A stretch of DNA of 64,000 nt from Deinococcus sp. QL22 (GCF_023370075.1 NZ_CP097149.1:1636501-1700500); one strand, 5' to 3'; shown: positions 37,483-48,711, numbered from the stretch's first letter. Translations and numbers: made by a program. The notes: generated from the letters alone by a model not told the origin.

Positions 37483-37895
37483 CTGTGGTCTTCTCAGCAG
37501 ATGCTCTGGCTACGTTGCTGGACGAGGCCAACCAACATCCTTGGGAGAGTGTTCGCTCGGCGTTGGCGGGGGCCGAGGGACAACCTCATCCCCGGATTGC
37601 GGCGCTGGCCTCGCACCTGACGGCCACCAAACGGGCGTACTGGACGCTGATTTCTGGTGTCGCCAGTGCTGGGAGCAATACTGTGCCGCCCCCACCCGGC
37701 GACGCGGGCCTGACCCGCCTGATGGCATGGGAAGTGGCCGCCGCCCGCGCCCTGCCCGAATCGGCGCTGAGCCTGCTGGTCACGCATTCCGGCACGCCGC
37801 TCACCGTATCCGAACTGCTGCGCCTGAACGCCCGCCACACCGCCTGGCACGCCGGACAGATTGCCGCGTTGGCTCGCCGCGAACGCTCCGCTTAA
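37479..37895 (+). CDS. DinB-like (DinB/YfiT fold) protein, 138 aa
   Basis: ATG 37479 overlaps the upstream stop. The metal-binding histidine pattern of the DinB superfamily is recognisable: ASHLTATKRAYWTLISG (first His, followed by a WxLI helix) and ARHTAWHAGQIAALAR (the H-x-x-x-H pair near the C-terminus). Deinococcus species carry many such proteins. Functions include thiol transfer and stress response, but the substrate here cannot be told. Confidence 0.7.
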   Translation: MTVVFSADALATLLDEANQHPWESVRSALAGAEGQPHPRIAALASHLTATKRAYWTLISGVASAGSNTVPPPPGDAGLTRLMAWEVAAARALPESALSLLVTHSGTPLTVSELLRLNARHTAWHAGQIAALARRERSA

Positions 37896-37911
37896 TTCAG
37901 GTTCTTGCCTG

Positions 37912-38220
37912 ATGCCCACCGAGCGCCCCTTTCTGCACGACCCTGATCCGGGTGGCACGACGCCGCTGGGGGCCGTGCCGCCCGCGCTGTTCGATCTGGC
38001 GGTCAACCGCGCCGACGCTGCTTTGCGCGGGCTGCGCCCCAAGCATCCAGAAACGGTGCTGGCCGCGTGGCACGCCCGTACCCGCTTTGCCCGCCGCGTG
38101 CCACTGGCCGCAGTGCTGGCAGCGTTGGCTCAAAAGCCGTCCGAACCGTCAGTATCGGGCTGGCACTGGGCCGGGGGAGCGGCGGGGGGATGGGTCGCGG
38201 GGCGTGCGCCGTTTCCGTAA
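37912..38220 (+). CDS. Hypothetical protein, 102 aa
   Basis: ATG 37912 (MPTERPFLHDPDPGGTTPLG) gives a short protein with a helical middle (VPPALFDLAVNRADAALRGL) and a Gly/Ala/Trp-rich tail (GWHWAGGAAGGWVAGRAPFP). It lies 16 bp after the DinB-like gene, probably in the same operon. No family is recognised. The 154 bp downstream (38221-38374) contain small CCCCTTAAAGGGG and CCCCTCTACGGGGGG palindromes and an ACAGCAACGGGGG stretch, likely an intergenic repeat. Confidence 0.5.
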   Translation: MPTERPFLHDPDPGGTTPLGAVPPALFDLAVNRADAALRGLRPKHPETVLAAWHARTRFARRVPLAAVLAALAQKPSEPSVSGWHWAGGAAGGWVAGRAPFP

Positions 38221-38374
38221 GTGGTTTGGCTTCCAAGTCCGGTTAAAGTCGCGTGTAGACCCCCAGTCTGCTTCACAGCCAGCCCCTTAAAGGGGAGCGA
38301 AAGTGCTTTTGTCCTCCCCTCTACGGGGGGCGTTGCACAGCAACGGGGGTTCACCTTCCGCCTTCACGCACTTT

Positions 38375-39013
38375 TTACCCCAACACCCCCGCCGCCACCC
38401 GCACCGCCCGCGTCAGTTCTTCCTGCGGCAAATAGGGAAGCGGCGGGCGGTCCGGAGCCACTGCCAGCGCAACTTCGGCATTGGCGGGCAGATGCAAAAA
38501 CCCGGCGGGCACGTGGGCGCGGCCCTGCGTTTGCAGGATGTAAAGCGCGTGGTACATCACGTAATTGCAGACATACAGACCCGCCGTATTGCTGATGTCG
38601 CCCGGAATGCCCGCCGCCCGCCACGCCGCCAGCATGGCCCGCATCGGCAGCGTGCCCAGCAGCGCCGGGGGGCCAGCCACTTCGGCAGGCTGATCGCGGT
38701 AGGTTTGCCCCGCGTTGTCTGGAATCTGAAAATCCATGACATTCAGGGCCACCCGCTCCAGCGTCACCTGTGGCCTGCCTGCCGCGAGACCCGTCAGCAG
38801 CACGGCGTCTGGCCGCAGTTCGCCCAGCAAGGGCAGCAATCGGGCGCGGGCGGGGTGAGGTTCGACGGGCAGGAGAACCGAATGAATACGGAGGTTACCC
38901 GGCAAGATCAGACCGTCCAGAGCTTCGGCAGCGGCGGCACTGGGGTTGCTGGGGTGCGTATGAAACGGCTCGAAGCCCGTCAGCAGGAGAGTACGGCCAG
39001 CGCGGAAAGTCAT
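38375..39013 (-). CDS. pcp: Pyroglutamyl-peptidase I, 212 aa
   Basis: This cysteine peptidase removes N-terminal pyroglutamate. The family start LLLTGFEPFHTHPSNPSAAA is clear. Catalytic residues are visible: Glu in VTLERVALNVMDFQIPDN, Cys in ISNTAGLYVCNYVMYHAL, and His in AHVPAGFLHLP. Length is normal. It is divergent from mutM. Confidence 0.95.
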   Translation of the reverse strand: MTFRAGRTLLLTGFEPFHTHPSNPSAAAAEALDGLILPGNLRIHSVLLPVEPHPARARLLPLLGELRPDAVLLTGLAAGRPQVTLERVALNVMDFQIPDNAGQTYRDQPAEVAGPPALLGTLPMRAMLAAWRAAGIPGDISNTAGLYVCNYVMYHALYILQTQGRAHVPAGFLHLPANAEVALAVAPDRPPLPYLPQEELTRAVRVAAGVLG

Positions 39014-39169
39014 GGGTGCAAGATACGGAATGCAGGCTCATGTCGGGGTCAAAATCTCCCGATGTGTGGTGGCTCTGGGCCGTGAACTGTGAACCGTGAA
39101 GACCCACAGTCTTTGCAAATGATGTTCCAGCACGCACTGCCCCGGCCCGCCGCGTCCTATGCTCGCCCC

Positions 39170-40011
<842 letters not shown>

Positions 40012-40015
<4 letters not shown>

Positions 40016-40671
40016 CCAAGCTCCCCGAACATGATTTGACGGCGCTGCGCCTGAGCTATACCCGTGCCGAACTGCGCCGTGCCGACCTGAACGCTGACCC
40101 GTTGGCCCAGTTTCAGGGCTGGCTGGACGAAGCGATTGCTGACGGCCTGCGCGAACCGTATGCCCTGAGCCTCGCTACCGCCGACAGCGCGGGCCGTCCC
40201 TCGGTGCGAACGGTGCTGCTGCGTGGGGCCGATGCACGCGGCCTGACCTTCTACACCAATTACGATTCCCATAAGGGGCACGACTTGGCAGCCAATCCGC
40301 AGGCAGAACTGCTGTTTCACTGGGCCGATCACGAGCGGCAGGTGCGGGCGTATGGCCCGGTGGTGCGTGTAAGCGACGAGGAAAGCACCGCCTATTTTCA
40401 TGCCCGCCCCCGTGAGAGCCAGTTGGCCGCCCATGCCAGCGACCCGCAGAGTGCGCCTACTCCTAACCGTACGGCGTTGGAGCAAAAGCTGGCCGATCTG
40501 GAGGCCCGTTTTCCCGAAGCTCTGCCCGTGCCCAAACCCGAATTCTGGGGCGGATTCCGCGTATCGGTGCAGGAATGGGAATTCTGGCAGGGCCGGCCCA
40601 ACCGCATGCATGACCGCTTCCGGTACGCACAGCAGAGGGGCGGCTGGAACATAGAGCGGCTGATGCCCTGA
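40012..40671 (+). CDS. pdxH: Pyridoxamine 5'-phosphate oxidase, 219 aa
   Basis: PdxH makes pyridoxal 5'-phosphate by FMN-dependent oxidation; PLP is the cofactor of GcvP, among others. Family motifs include [40 protein letters not shown] and [19 protein letters not shown], ending [16 protein letters not shown] and [11 protein letters not shown] 40012 overlaps the mutM stop (ATGA). Length is normal. Confidence 0.96.
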
Positions 40672-40781
40672 GTTTTTCCTGATGTGCCGAGTGGCCTGCC
40701 CCCAGCGTATAAAGGTCAACGGGGAAGCTGCCGAGAAATTAGCCTGAGCAGAGTGCGGGCAGCCGCGTCTAAACTGCGGGC

Positions 40782-41660
40782 ATGAGTCTGAGTGTCGTGG
40801 AGTCCAGCGTGCGTTCACGCATGGGCGATCCTGCATTCAGCGCCGATGTTCTGTTGGTCACACCGCAGATCGTCGCCGTCCTCAGCGGTCTGGATCTCAG
40901 CAGCGGCCGCCAAAGCGTGAGCCTGCCGCATGGCCTGACGCCTGCCCGGTTTGCTGCGACGGTGGGCGCGGCGGGCCTGCGTGCCCTGCCCGAAAGGGCT
41001 ACGTTGCGCGGGGCAGTAGACGCGCTGACTGCGGGGCTGGCCGGAGCCTTGGCCCGCGTGCAACCGGGCAGCTTGCCCCTGAATGTGGGCTTTGCCTTTG
41101 CCGCCATCAGCAATGCCCGGCGCGAGGTGTGGCGCGTGGGGCCGATCAGCGTGCTGCACGAAGACCCCAGCGGCGCGGCGGCGCTTCCGCCCTCATTGGC
41201 GGCAGTGGCAGCGGGCCGCGCCCTGATTCTGCATGCCCTGTTGGCCGGAGAACGCGAACGCCAGGCCAGTCAACAGAATGGTGAAACCGTGGTGGCCGGA
41301 GAGCTGGCCCATAACCTACGGATGCATGACCCCAGTTTGCCCCTCTTGGCCCCGCTCTTGGCCGCCCACGCCGCCCTCGCCAACGATTGCGGCCCGCTGG
41401 GATACGGCCTGATCAATGGCCGCCCCGTGCCCGACAGGTTGCTGCACCTCCAAACGCTGGGTGTGGGCAAGCATGAGGTGGTGTTCGCCACGGCGGGCTA
41501 CCCTCAACCCGGCCCCACCCTGGCCGTCACCGAGCGGCATCTGACCGAACTGTTGCGGGCCGATCCCCTGCTAATAGAGCGGCATCCGTACATCCGGGCG
41601 CACCGCCCCGACCATGAGGGCTACGCAGACCGGGCGTATGTACGGGTGCGGGTCAGGTAA
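40782..41660 (+). CDS. Conserved-looking hypothetical protein, 292 aa
   Basis: ATG 40782 (MSLSVVESSVRSRMGDPAFS) starts an alpha/beta protein with a recurring strand-turn pattern (ADVLLVTPQIVAVLSGLDLS; LGYGLINGRPVPDRLLHLQT; KHEVVFATAGYPQPGPTLAV) and a final EGYADRAYVRV. The overall rhythm recalls N-terminal-nucleophile or PP2C-like folds, where strands end in Asp-rich turns, but the diagnostic residues are not conserved. The function is therefore left open. It stands alone between pdxH and the OsmC-type gene. Confidence 0.6.
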   Translation: MSLSVVESSVRSRMGDPAFSADVLLVTPQIVAVLSGLDLSSGRQSVSLPHGLTPARFAATVGAAGLRALPERATLRGAVDALTAGLAGALARVQPGSLPLNVGFAFAAISNARREVWRVGPISVLHEDPSGAAALPPSLAAVAAGRALILHALLAGERERQASQQNGETVVAGELAHNLRMHDPSLPLLAPLLAAHAALANDCGPLGYGLINGRPVPDRLLHLQTLGVGKHEVVFATAGYPQPGPTLAVTERHLTELLRADPLLIERHPYIRAHRPDHEGYADRAYVRVRVR

Positions 41661-41724
41661 CCCCACGGGTAACGCCCGCCTCTATCCCTTGCCCTGGCCC
41701 ACTTCTCCGGCGCATTCTGACCCC

Positions 41725-42141
41725 ATGAGCAATCTCTACACGGCACAAGCAGTCGCCACCGGCGGACGCAGCGGTACCACTACCAGCAGCGACGGGCGCA
41801 TGACCCTCAACCTCAGCGTGCCCACAGAGATGGGCGGCGACGGCGGCCCCGGTACCAACCCGGAGCAATTGTTTGCGCTGGGCTACGCGGCCTGCTTTCA
41901 GGGCGCACTGGGCGTGGTCGCCCGCCGCCAAAAGATAGAACTCACCGACGACAGCACCATTACTGCCCGTGTGGGACTGGAGAAAAAGGGACTGGGCTTT
42001 GGGCTGGACATTGAACTGGTGGGCCACTTTCCTGGCCTGAGCACCGAACAGGCAGAAGGCCTGATGCACGCCGCACACGCCGTTTGCCCCTATAGCACGG
42101 CCACGCAGGGCAATGCGGATGTCCGCCTGAGCGTGGTGTAA
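41725..42141 (+). CDS. OsmC/Ohr-type organic hydroperoxide resistance protein, 138 aa
   Basis: The family reduces organic hydroperoxides with two active-site cysteines. Both are present: ALGYAACFQGALGVVAR and HAAHAVCPYSTATQGN. The N-terminal strand region (YTAQAVATGGRSGTTTSSDG) and the GGPGTNPEQLFALG turn are typical of Ohr. ATG 41725 was chosen over the upstream extension. It fits the oxidative-stress lifestyle of Deinococcus. Confidence 0.92.
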   Translation: MSNLYTAQAVATGGRSGTTTSSDGRMTLNLSVPTEMGGDGGPGTNPEQLFALGYAACFQGALGVVARRQKIELTDDSTITARVGLEKKGLGFGLDIELVGHFPGLSTEQAEGLMHAAHAVCPYSTATQGNADVRLSVV

Positions 42142-42244
42142 AAAAGTCGTGAGTGGTCAGTGGGACAAGCGTGGTGGTCGACTGATCTGCGCTTTGAACA
42201 ACAACCACAGAACTGGTTAAAAACTCTCCTCAGAGTCTCCTGTT

Positions 42245-42279
42245 CCAGAAACATGCCCGCCGTGTTTCTGGATTTTTTT
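42245..42279 (+). terminator. Intrinsic terminator downstream of the Ohr-type gene
   Basis: The 9-bp stem CCAGAAACA / TGTTTCTGG has a 9-nt loop and is followed by ATTTTTTT. Confidence 0.9.
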
Positions 42280-42361
42280 GGACTGTACCCGCAAGTGTGA
42301 ACAAAGAGTGGAAGATCTTTTCTTCTCTGCCCTGTGACTTTCCCCGGTGTACCGTAACCCT

Positions 42362-43090
42362 ATGACCTTGTTCAGATTAGATGGCAAGCGGGCGTTGGTG
42401 ACGGGCGGCAGCCGGGGGATCGGCCTCGCGGCGGCGCATGATCTGATGAGGCTGGGCGCACAAGTGACGCTGGCCGCGCGGGGCGAAGACGCCCTGAAAG
42501 CGGCGGCAGACGCGCTCGGCGCACGCTGGGTGGTGGCCGATGTGAGTACACCGGAAGGTGTGCAGACTGCTGTGGCCGCCGCCGGGCAAATCGACATTCT
42601 GGTCAGCAACGCGGGCGGCCCGCCCCCAGCCCTGCCCAGCGCCGTGACCGAGGACGCGTGGCAAGCGGGCCTGAACACCACCTTTCTGAGTACGGTGCGG
42701 CTGGCGGCGGCGGCGGTGCCCGGAATGCGGGAGCGGCGTTGGGGGCGCATTATCGCTGTGACCAGCCTGACGGTGGGACGGCCTGCCCTGAATCTGCCCG
42801 TCAGCAACGCGATGCGGGCCGCCGTGACCAATCACCTGAAAACACTGGCCCTCGAAGTGGCTGCCGACGGCGTGACCTGCAACACGGTGGCCCCCGGCTA
42901 CACCGCCACAGACCGTCTCCGCGCCCTGCACGCCGACCCCGCCGACGCCGACAAACTGACCGCCAAGATTCCCGCCCGCCGCTTTGGTGAACCGAACGAG
43001 GTAGGAGCCGCCGTGGCGTTCCTGGCGACCCGCGAGGCTGGGTACATCACCGGGCAAGAAATCCTGGTGGATGGTGGCTGGAGCATCTGA
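42362..43090 (+). CDS. SDR-family protein lacking the usual YxxxK, 242 aa
   Basis: The protein is a Rossmann-fold short-chain dehydrogenase/reductase: TGGSRGIGLAAA (cofactor loop), ILVSNAGGPPP and the C-terminal TGQEILVDGGWSI. The catalytic Ser is in IIAVTSLTVGRP, but where YxxxK is expected it reads LPVSNAMRAAVTNHLK, so the Tyr and Lys are replaced. This variant occurs in a sub-group of FabG-like SDRs whose reaction is unclear. Classical FabG activity should not be assumed. Confidence 0.85.
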   Translation: MTLFRLDGKRALVTGGSRGIGLAAAHDLMRLGAQVTLAARGEDALKAAADALGARWVVADVSTPEGVQTAVAAAGQIDILVSNAGGPPPALPSAVTEDAWQAGLNTTFLSTVRLAAAAVPGMRERRWGRIIAVTSLTVGRPALNLPVSNAMRAAVTNHLKTLALEVAADGVTCNTVAPGYTATDRLRALHADPADADKLTAKIPARRFGEPNEVGAAVAFLATREAGYITGQEILVDGGWSI

Positions 43091-43108
43091 AGTTGGGGGC
43101 GTAAAAGC

Positions 43109-43181
43109 GTCTAAGGGTCTAAGAAAAAGCTGGAACTCAGCTTCAAGCTGTTGCCCTTTCTTGAACCCTCGACCCTTAGAC
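43109..43181. repeat. Core intergenic repeat, copy 2
   Basis: The left end GTCTAAGGGTCTAAGAA and the right end, inverted, GTCTAAGGGTCGAGGGTT form a 73-bp element with complementary ends and an internal AGCTTCAAGCTG. The rest of the 366-bp gap (43182-43456) holds the tatA leader, including TTGACC at 43262-43267 with GATAAG 18 bp downstream as a weak promoter candidate. Confidence 0.7.
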
Positions 43182-43456
43182 AACGCACCCATAACCTCAG
43201 CCGCACCCACCCCAGATCAAGCCTTCATGTTGACAGCCAGTTAACCCACCAGTGATCCAATTTGACCTGCCCCGCATACATTCAGGATAAGAAGGCCGCA
43301 GAGGGGCGGGACAAGCTGGGGCCAGCCCGCACGGGTGAACCACCGAAGAACCACAGAAAGCAAGCCCACACAGCCCTTCATAGGCACGCGCTACCCTACA
43401 CTCAACCGCTTGGCCCACTCCGGGCAACCCATCATCGCAAGCACAAAGGAGTCAAC

Positions 43457-43696
43457 ATGTCATTCGGGCCACTGGAAATTATTCTGATCGTTGTCGTTAT
43501 CGCCCTGATCTTTGGCGCACGCAAGCTCCCCGAACTGGGCAAAGGCCTCGGGCAGGGCATTAAGAGCTTCAAGAAAGAAATTCATGACCCCGTGGCCCCC
43601 GTTGTCACCGACGTGCATTCTCATACCCTCGACCCCGTGCGTACCGCAGATGGCCGAATCGTAGAAACGACGGTTACCGAAGTCGAGCGGCGTTAA
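43457..43696 (+). CDS. tatA: Sec-independent protein translocase TatA/E, 79 aa
   Basis: TatA forms the translocation pore for folded proteins with twin-arginine signals. The single N-terminal membrane helix (LEIILIVVVIALIFGARKLP) is followed by the amphipathic helix (LGKGLGQGIKSFKKEI) with the hinge GARKLPELG. ATG 43457 follows AAAGGAG. It is 18 bp upstream of tatC. Confidence 0.95.
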   Translation: MSFGPLEIILIVVVIALIFGARKLPELGKGLGQGIKSFKKEIHDPVAPVVTDVHSHTLDPVRTADGRIVETTVTEVERR

Positions 43697-43714
43697 GGAC
43701 AGGGGCAAGCGGTC

Positions 43715-44482
43715 ATGATGCAAGACCTGAAAAGTGCGCCGCTGTTCGACCACCTCGACGAACTCCGCAAGCGCCTGATTTACAGCGTCATCTTTCTGGT
43801 GCTCGGCATGGGCGTGGCGTGGAATTACCGCATCCCCCTGATCGAACTGCTGAAGGAACCGCTGAAGTATTCCGAGTTGTATCAGGAAGGCAAGGTCAAG
43901 CTGATCGTCACGCAGCTCACCGACCAATTTTTGCTGAGCTTCAATATTTCGCTCTGGGCGGGTCTTGCTCTCGCTTTGCCGTTCATCTTGTGGCAGGTAT
44001 GGGCCTTCGTTGCGCCCGGCCTGTACGCCAACGAGCGCAAGTGGGCCGTGCCGTTTATCGCCGGTGCAGGGCTGGCCTTTGCAGGCGGCGTAGTCTTCGG
44101 CTTTCAGTTGGTGCTGCCCACGATGGTGCGCTTTTTCGTCGATTTCTTGGGCGGTACGGTAGAGCCTCTGCTGAACCTCGCCAGTTACATGGGCATGATC
44201 ATCACCTTCCTCGTGTCGTTCGGTCTGGCCTTCGAGATGCCCATTCTGGCTGTGATCCTCACCCGTATCGGCATCGTGAACCACACCATGCTCCGCAAGG
44301 GCTGGCGCTTTGCCCTCGTGGGCATCATGGTGGCCGCTGCCATCATCACGCCGACTCCTGACCCCGGCAGCATGTTGCTGGTGGCTGGCCCGCTGTACCT
44401 CTTGTTCGAACTCGGCGTTGTCCTGTCTCGTGTGTTCCGCATTCAGCCGCCCGCCGAAGAAACCCCAGCGTTAGAGTTGTAA
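43715..44482 (+). CDS. tatC: Sec-independent protein translocase TatC, 255 aa
   Basis: TatC recognises twin-arginine signal peptides. Six membrane helices and the conserved cytoplasmic N-terminus (FDHLDELRKRLIYSVIFLVL) are present. The FVAPGLYANERKWAVPFIAG loop and the late NHTMLRKGWRFALVGIMVAA, TPTPDPGSM region are also characteristic. It forms an operon with tatA; no tatB is adjacent, as in minimal TatAC systems. Confidence 0.96.
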   Translation: MMQDLKSAPLFDHLDELRKRLIYSVIFLVLGMGVAWNYRIPLIELLKEPLKYSELYQEGKVKLIVTQLTDQFLLSFNISLWAGLALALPFILWQVWAFVAPGLYANERKWAVPFIAGAGLAFAGGVVFGFQLVLPTMVRFFVDFLGGTVEPLLNLASYMGMIITFLVSFGLAFEMPILAVILTRIGIVNHTMLRKGWRFALVGIMVAAAIITPTPDPGSMLLVAGPLYLLFELGVVLSRVFRIQPPAEETPALEL

Positions 44483-44498
44483 ATTTCCCTTCCCAATC

Positions 44499-44535
44499 GG
44501 CCTGTCTTCCCTCCAGAAGATGGGCCATTTTTATT
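44499..44535 (+). terminator. Terminator between tatC and lgt
   Basis: The 11-bp stem GGCCTGTCTTC / GAAGATGGGCC (two G-U pairs) has a 6-nt loop and is followed by ATTTTTATT. It separates the tat operon from lgt. Confidence 0.85.
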
Positions 44536-44626
44536 GGTTTCCATCTTTGATCCAGCGGGGTGGGCGACCTATAGGCGGCCTTTCATACCCAGCCCGCCCA
44601 CATCCGGCATACACTGACCCCAACTT

Positions 44627-45559
<933 letters not shown>

Positions 45560-45694
45560 AGTCTTGTCGGCAAGATGAAAACCAGTGCGGGGCGGCGGGC
45601 GAGTGGAAGATAGTTTCCCTTGCCCGCCTTGCTGTAGTTGCTCAGGTGGATGTCTAGGCATCCTGTTGTCCCAGACCCGTAGACTGACTGAGCA

Positions 45695-47155
45695 ATGAAG
45701 AACAGTAACCGTCCACTGGACGTCGTGATATTGGCAGCGGGTCAGGGAACCCGCATGAGGTCGGCGTTGCCCAAAGTGCTTCACCCGGTGGGGGGCCGCC
45801 CGATGGTGGCGTGGGCCGTGAAGGCCGCGCAGGAACTTGGCGCACGCAATGTTGTCGTGGTGACGGGGCATGGGGCTGCACAGGTCGAAGCGGCGCTGGC
45901 AGCCACAGGCGTGACTTTTGCCCGGCAGGCGCAGCAACGCGGCACAGGCGACGCCTTCCTCAGCGGGGCCGCCGCGCTGCCCCTGTCCGGCTCGGCGCAG
46001 GCGGGCGACGCCGATATTCTGGTGCTATACGGCGATACGCCGCTGCTGCGGCCCAGCACCCTGCAGGCCTTGCTGCACAGTCATCAGGCCAGCGCGAGTG
46101 CCTTTACCATCCTGACCGGAGAACTGCCCGACGCCACCGGCTATGGCCGAATTATCCGCGACGAGACTGGCAACGTGACCCGGATCGTGGAGCAAAAGGG
46201 AGCCACCGATGCCGAAAAGGCGGTGCGCGAATTCAATTCCGGCGTGTATGTGATGGACGCCCGCGCTCCCCAACTGGCCCGCCAAATCGTGCCCAACAAT
46301 GTGACAGGCGAGTATTACCTGACCGACCTGCTGGCCCTGTACCATGCCGCCGGAGCCGCCGCTCAGGCCTTTAAGCTGGACGATATAGACGAGGTGATGG
46401 GAGCCAATGACCGCACCGGGCTGGCCGAAGCCGAAGCGATCTTGCGGCGGCGCATCAACACGGGCCATATGCGTGGGGGCGTCACATTGATCAATCCCGA
46501 CACCAACACGATTGAAGACACCGTGACGCTGGGACAGGACGTGACTGTAGAGCCCGGCGTAATCCTGCGCGGCAACACGCGGGTGGCCGACGGCGTGACG
46601 CTGGGAGCCTACAGCGTGATTACCGACAGCGTGCTGGAACCGGGCGTGGTGGTGCGGCCCCATAGCGTGCTGGACGGCGCGGTGGTGGGTGCGGGCAGCG
46701 ACGTGGGGCCATTTGCCCGCCTGCGCCCCGGCTCGGTGCTGGGTGCGGGCGTGCATATCGGCAACTTTGTGGAAACCAAAAATGCCCGCCTATCGGACGG
46801 AGTGAAGGCCGGACATCTCGCCTACCTCGGAGACGTGACGGTGGGCGCAGAAACCAACATCGGCGCGGGCACGATCATCGCCAATTTCGACGGTGTGAAC
46901 AAACACCAGACCAGCGTCGGCGCGGGCGTGTTTATCGGTTCCAATTCCACCCTGATCGCCCCGCGCACGGTGGGCGACGCGGCCTTTATCGCTGCCGGAA
47001 GCGCCATTCACGACGATATTCCTGAAGGCGCACTGGCTGTTGCACGCGGCAAACAGCACACCATGGAAGGCTGGTCGCGGCGCTACTGGGGCGGTATGCG
47101 CGAAAAAGTGGGCCAGAAATTGCCTTGGCTGGCGGCGTGGTTGGAGCGGCAGTAA
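45695..47155 (+). CDS. glmU: Bifunctional GlmU (GlcNAc-1-P uridyltransferase / GlcN-1-P acetyltransferase), 486 aa
   Basis: GlmU makes UDP-GlcNAc for peptidoglycan. The uridyltransferase signature is [20 protein letters not shown], followed by [10 protein letters not shown] and VLYGDTPLL. The C-terminal part is a left-handed beta-helix of hexapeptide repeats ([40 protein letters not shown]) with the acetyltransferase site [10 protein letters not shown]. Length and order are standard. Confidence 0.97.
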   Translation: MKNSNRPLDVVILAAGQGTRMRSALPKVLHPVGGRPMVAWAVKAAQELGARNVVVVTGHGAAQVEAALAATGVTFARQAQQRGTGDAFLSGAAALPLSGSAQAGDADILVLYGDTPLLRPSTLQALLHSHQASASAFTILTGELPDATGYGRIIRDETGNVTRIVEQKGATDAEKAVREFNSGVYVMDARAPQLARQIVPNNVTGEYYLTDLLALYHAAGAAAQAFKLDDIDEVMGANDRTGLAEAEAILRRRINTGHMRGGVTLINPDTNTIEDTVTLGQDVTVEPGVILRGNTRVADGVTLGAYSVITDSVLEPGVVVRPHSVLDGAVVGAGSDVGPFARLRPGSVLGAGVHIGNFVETKNARLSDGVKAGHLAYLGDVTVGAETNIGAGTIIANFDGVNKHQTSVGAGVFIGSNSTLIAPRTVGDAAFIAAGSAIHDDIPEGALAVARGKQHTMEGWSRRYWGGMREKVGQKLPWLAAWLERQ

Positions 47156-47178
47156 GCGGAATGAGCGGGGGAAGGGCG

Positions 47179-47290
47179 GTCTAAGGGTCGAGGGTCGAAG
47201 GGTCTAAGAATTGCTTGAAACCCTACAGCCAGCTGTCGCCCTCGCTCCTGACAGGCAATTCAGCAGCGAATCCGCTCCAGCACCTTAGAC
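47179..47290. repeat. Core intergenic repeat, copy 3
   Basis: It begins GTCTAAGGGTCGAGGGTC and GAAGGGTCTAAGAA and ends near CACCTTAGAC (inverted GTCTAAGG). It lies between the convergent glmU and HxlR-type genes. The right end is less conserved than in copies 1 and 2. Confidence 0.6.
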
Positions 47291-47324
47291 CAAGCCCCCA
47301 GCGTCATCAACTCCTCTCCCAACC

Positions 47325-47762
47325 CTATCCTTGTACTCCCGTCCGCCGCTCCTGAAAAGCTCGGCGGGCTTGTTCGATGGTGTCCCGGTGCTGCTCGGCC
47401 CAGATCCACACGCCGCAAAAAGCTTCGCTGAGGCTGAGGCCCAGTTCGGTCAGTTGATACTCCACTTTGGGCGGAATTACCGGAAACACGGTGCGCGTGA
47501 CCAGGCCATCGGCTTCCATCTGGCGCACCGTTTTGGTCAGCATCTTCTGGCTCACGCCGCCGATCAGTTCGCCCAGCCGGGTAAAGCGCAGCGGGCCGTG
47601 TTCGGTCAGGGTTTCCAGGGCCAGCATCGTCCATTTGTCGGCCACCCGGCCAATGATTTCGCGCACGAGGGCGTCTAGCTCTGGGTCTTCCTGTTGGGTG
47701 TGTTCTGAATAATCCCGCACAGGCATTAAGATTGCGCGGGTCTTGTTCTGGTCGTCTAGCAC
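47325..47762 (-). CDS. HxlR-family transcriptional regulator, 145 aa
   Basis: The winged-helix core reads IIGRVADKWTMLALETLTEH, then RFTRLGELIGGVSQKMLTKT and LEADGLVTR-like (QMEADGLVTRTVFPVIPPKV), ending VEYQLTELGLSL. These are the HxlR hallmarks. GTG 47762 has AAAGGAG 7 bp upstream and was preferred to the longer frame. It is divergent from an SDR gene across a 91-bp region, so it probably regulates that gene and itself in response to a small electrophile or redox signal, as is typical for this family. Confidence 0.92.
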   Translation of the reverse strand: MLDDQNKTRAILMPVRDYSEHTQQEDPELDALVREIIGRVADKWTMLALETLTEHGPLRFTRLGELIGGVSQKMLTKTVRQMEADGLVTRTVFPVIPPKVEYQLTELGLSLSEAFCGVWIWAEQHRDTIEQARRAFQERRTGVQG

Positions 47763-47853
47763 ATCACTCTCCTTTGGATAAGTATGGAACTTTGCGGTGC
47801 CTACTTCCCGTTGGTTCGTGCGAAGTCTACGATACATGGCAAGGAGAATCACC

Positions 47854-48600
47854 ATGAATCACACAGGCAATACCATCTTGATTACAGGCGGCGGATCGGG
47901 CATTGGCCGCGCTCTGGCCGAAGCTTCTTTTCAGGCGGGCAACCAGATCATCATCGCGGGCCGCCGCCAGGAGGTGCTGGACGAAACGGTGGCCGCCAAT
48001 CCCAACATGAAATCGGCCCTGTTGGATATCGCTGACGCCGACGATATTCGCCGCTTTGCCGCCCGCCTGACTGCCGACTTTCCGGCCCTGAACGTGGTCA
48101 TTCACAACGCCGGAATCATGCGGCCCGAACAGTTGCAGGCCGCCGCGCTAGACGATGCCGAAGCCACCATCGCCACCAACTTGCTTGGCCCGATCCGGCT
48201 CACCGCCGCGCTGTTGCCGCATCTGCTAGCTCAGCCCACCGCTGCCATCATGACCGTCTCGTCGGGGCTGGCCTTCGTGCCTATGGCCCTGACCCCCACC
48301 TACAGCGCCACTAAAGCCGCACTCCATTCCTACACCCAATCGCTGCGCCATCAACTGCGGGGCACGGCGGTAGAAGTGTTCGAACTCGTGCCGCCCTACG
48401 TGCAAACCGAACTGATGGGGACGCAGCAGGCCAGCGATCCTCACGCTATGCCGCTACAAGAATTTATAGATGAAACCATGCAGTTGCTAGGCCAGTTGCC
48501 CAACGGTGGAGAAATATTGGTCGAGCGTGTGAAGCCGCTGCGATTGGCCGAAGCGACGGGCAATTACGAGTTCATGTACGGCCAAATTAACCGGGAGTAG
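47854..48600 (+). CDS. SDR-family oxidoreductase (DltE-like), 248 aa
   Basis: ATG 47854 follows AAGGAGA. The cofactor loop is ITGGGSGIGRALAEASFQAG. The NAG motif is in VVIHNAGIMRPEQL. The catalytic Ser and YxxxK are in IMTVSSGLAFVPMALTPTYSATKAAL. The C-terminal VFELVPPYVQTELMG is typical of DltE-like SDRs. It is divergent from the HxlR regulator, a common pairing that suggests inducible detoxification of a carbonyl compound. Confidence 0.93.
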   Translation: MNHTGNTILITGGGSGIGRALAEASFQAGNQIIIAGRRQEVLDETVAANPNMKSALLDIADADDIRRFAARLTADFPALNVVIHNAGIMRPEQLQAAALDDAEATIATNLLGPIRLTAALLPHLLAQPTAAIMTVSSGLAFVPMALTPTYSATKAALHSYTQSLRHQLRGTAVEVFELVPPYVQTELMGTQQASDPHAMPLQEFIDETMQLLGQLPNGGEILVERVKPLRLAEATGNYEFMYGQINRE

Positions 48601-48616
48601 GGTCAAGTCGGGGGCG

Positions 48617-48660
48617 GTCTAAGGGTCCAGGGTCGAAGGAAGGGCAAAAGCTTCAAACCG
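48617..48660. repeat. Core intergenic repeat, copy 4 (partial)
   Basis: GTCTAAGGGTCCAGGGTCGA is followed by AAGGGCAAAAGCTTCAAACC. Only one end of the element is recognisable. It lies directly after the SDR stop. Confidence 0.55.
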
Positions 48661-48677
48661 ATTCTCTGACAACCAAA

Positions 48678-48711
48678 GTGGGAAGCCTTGATTAGTCTCA
48701 AGGCTTCCCAC
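48678..48711. terminator. Bidirectional terminator between SDR and MFS genes
   Basis: A perfect 14-bp stem, GTGGGAAGCCTTGA / TCAAGGCTTCCCAC, has a 6-nt loop. It lies between the two convergent genes and is flanked by short A- and T-rich stretches. Confidence 0.85.
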
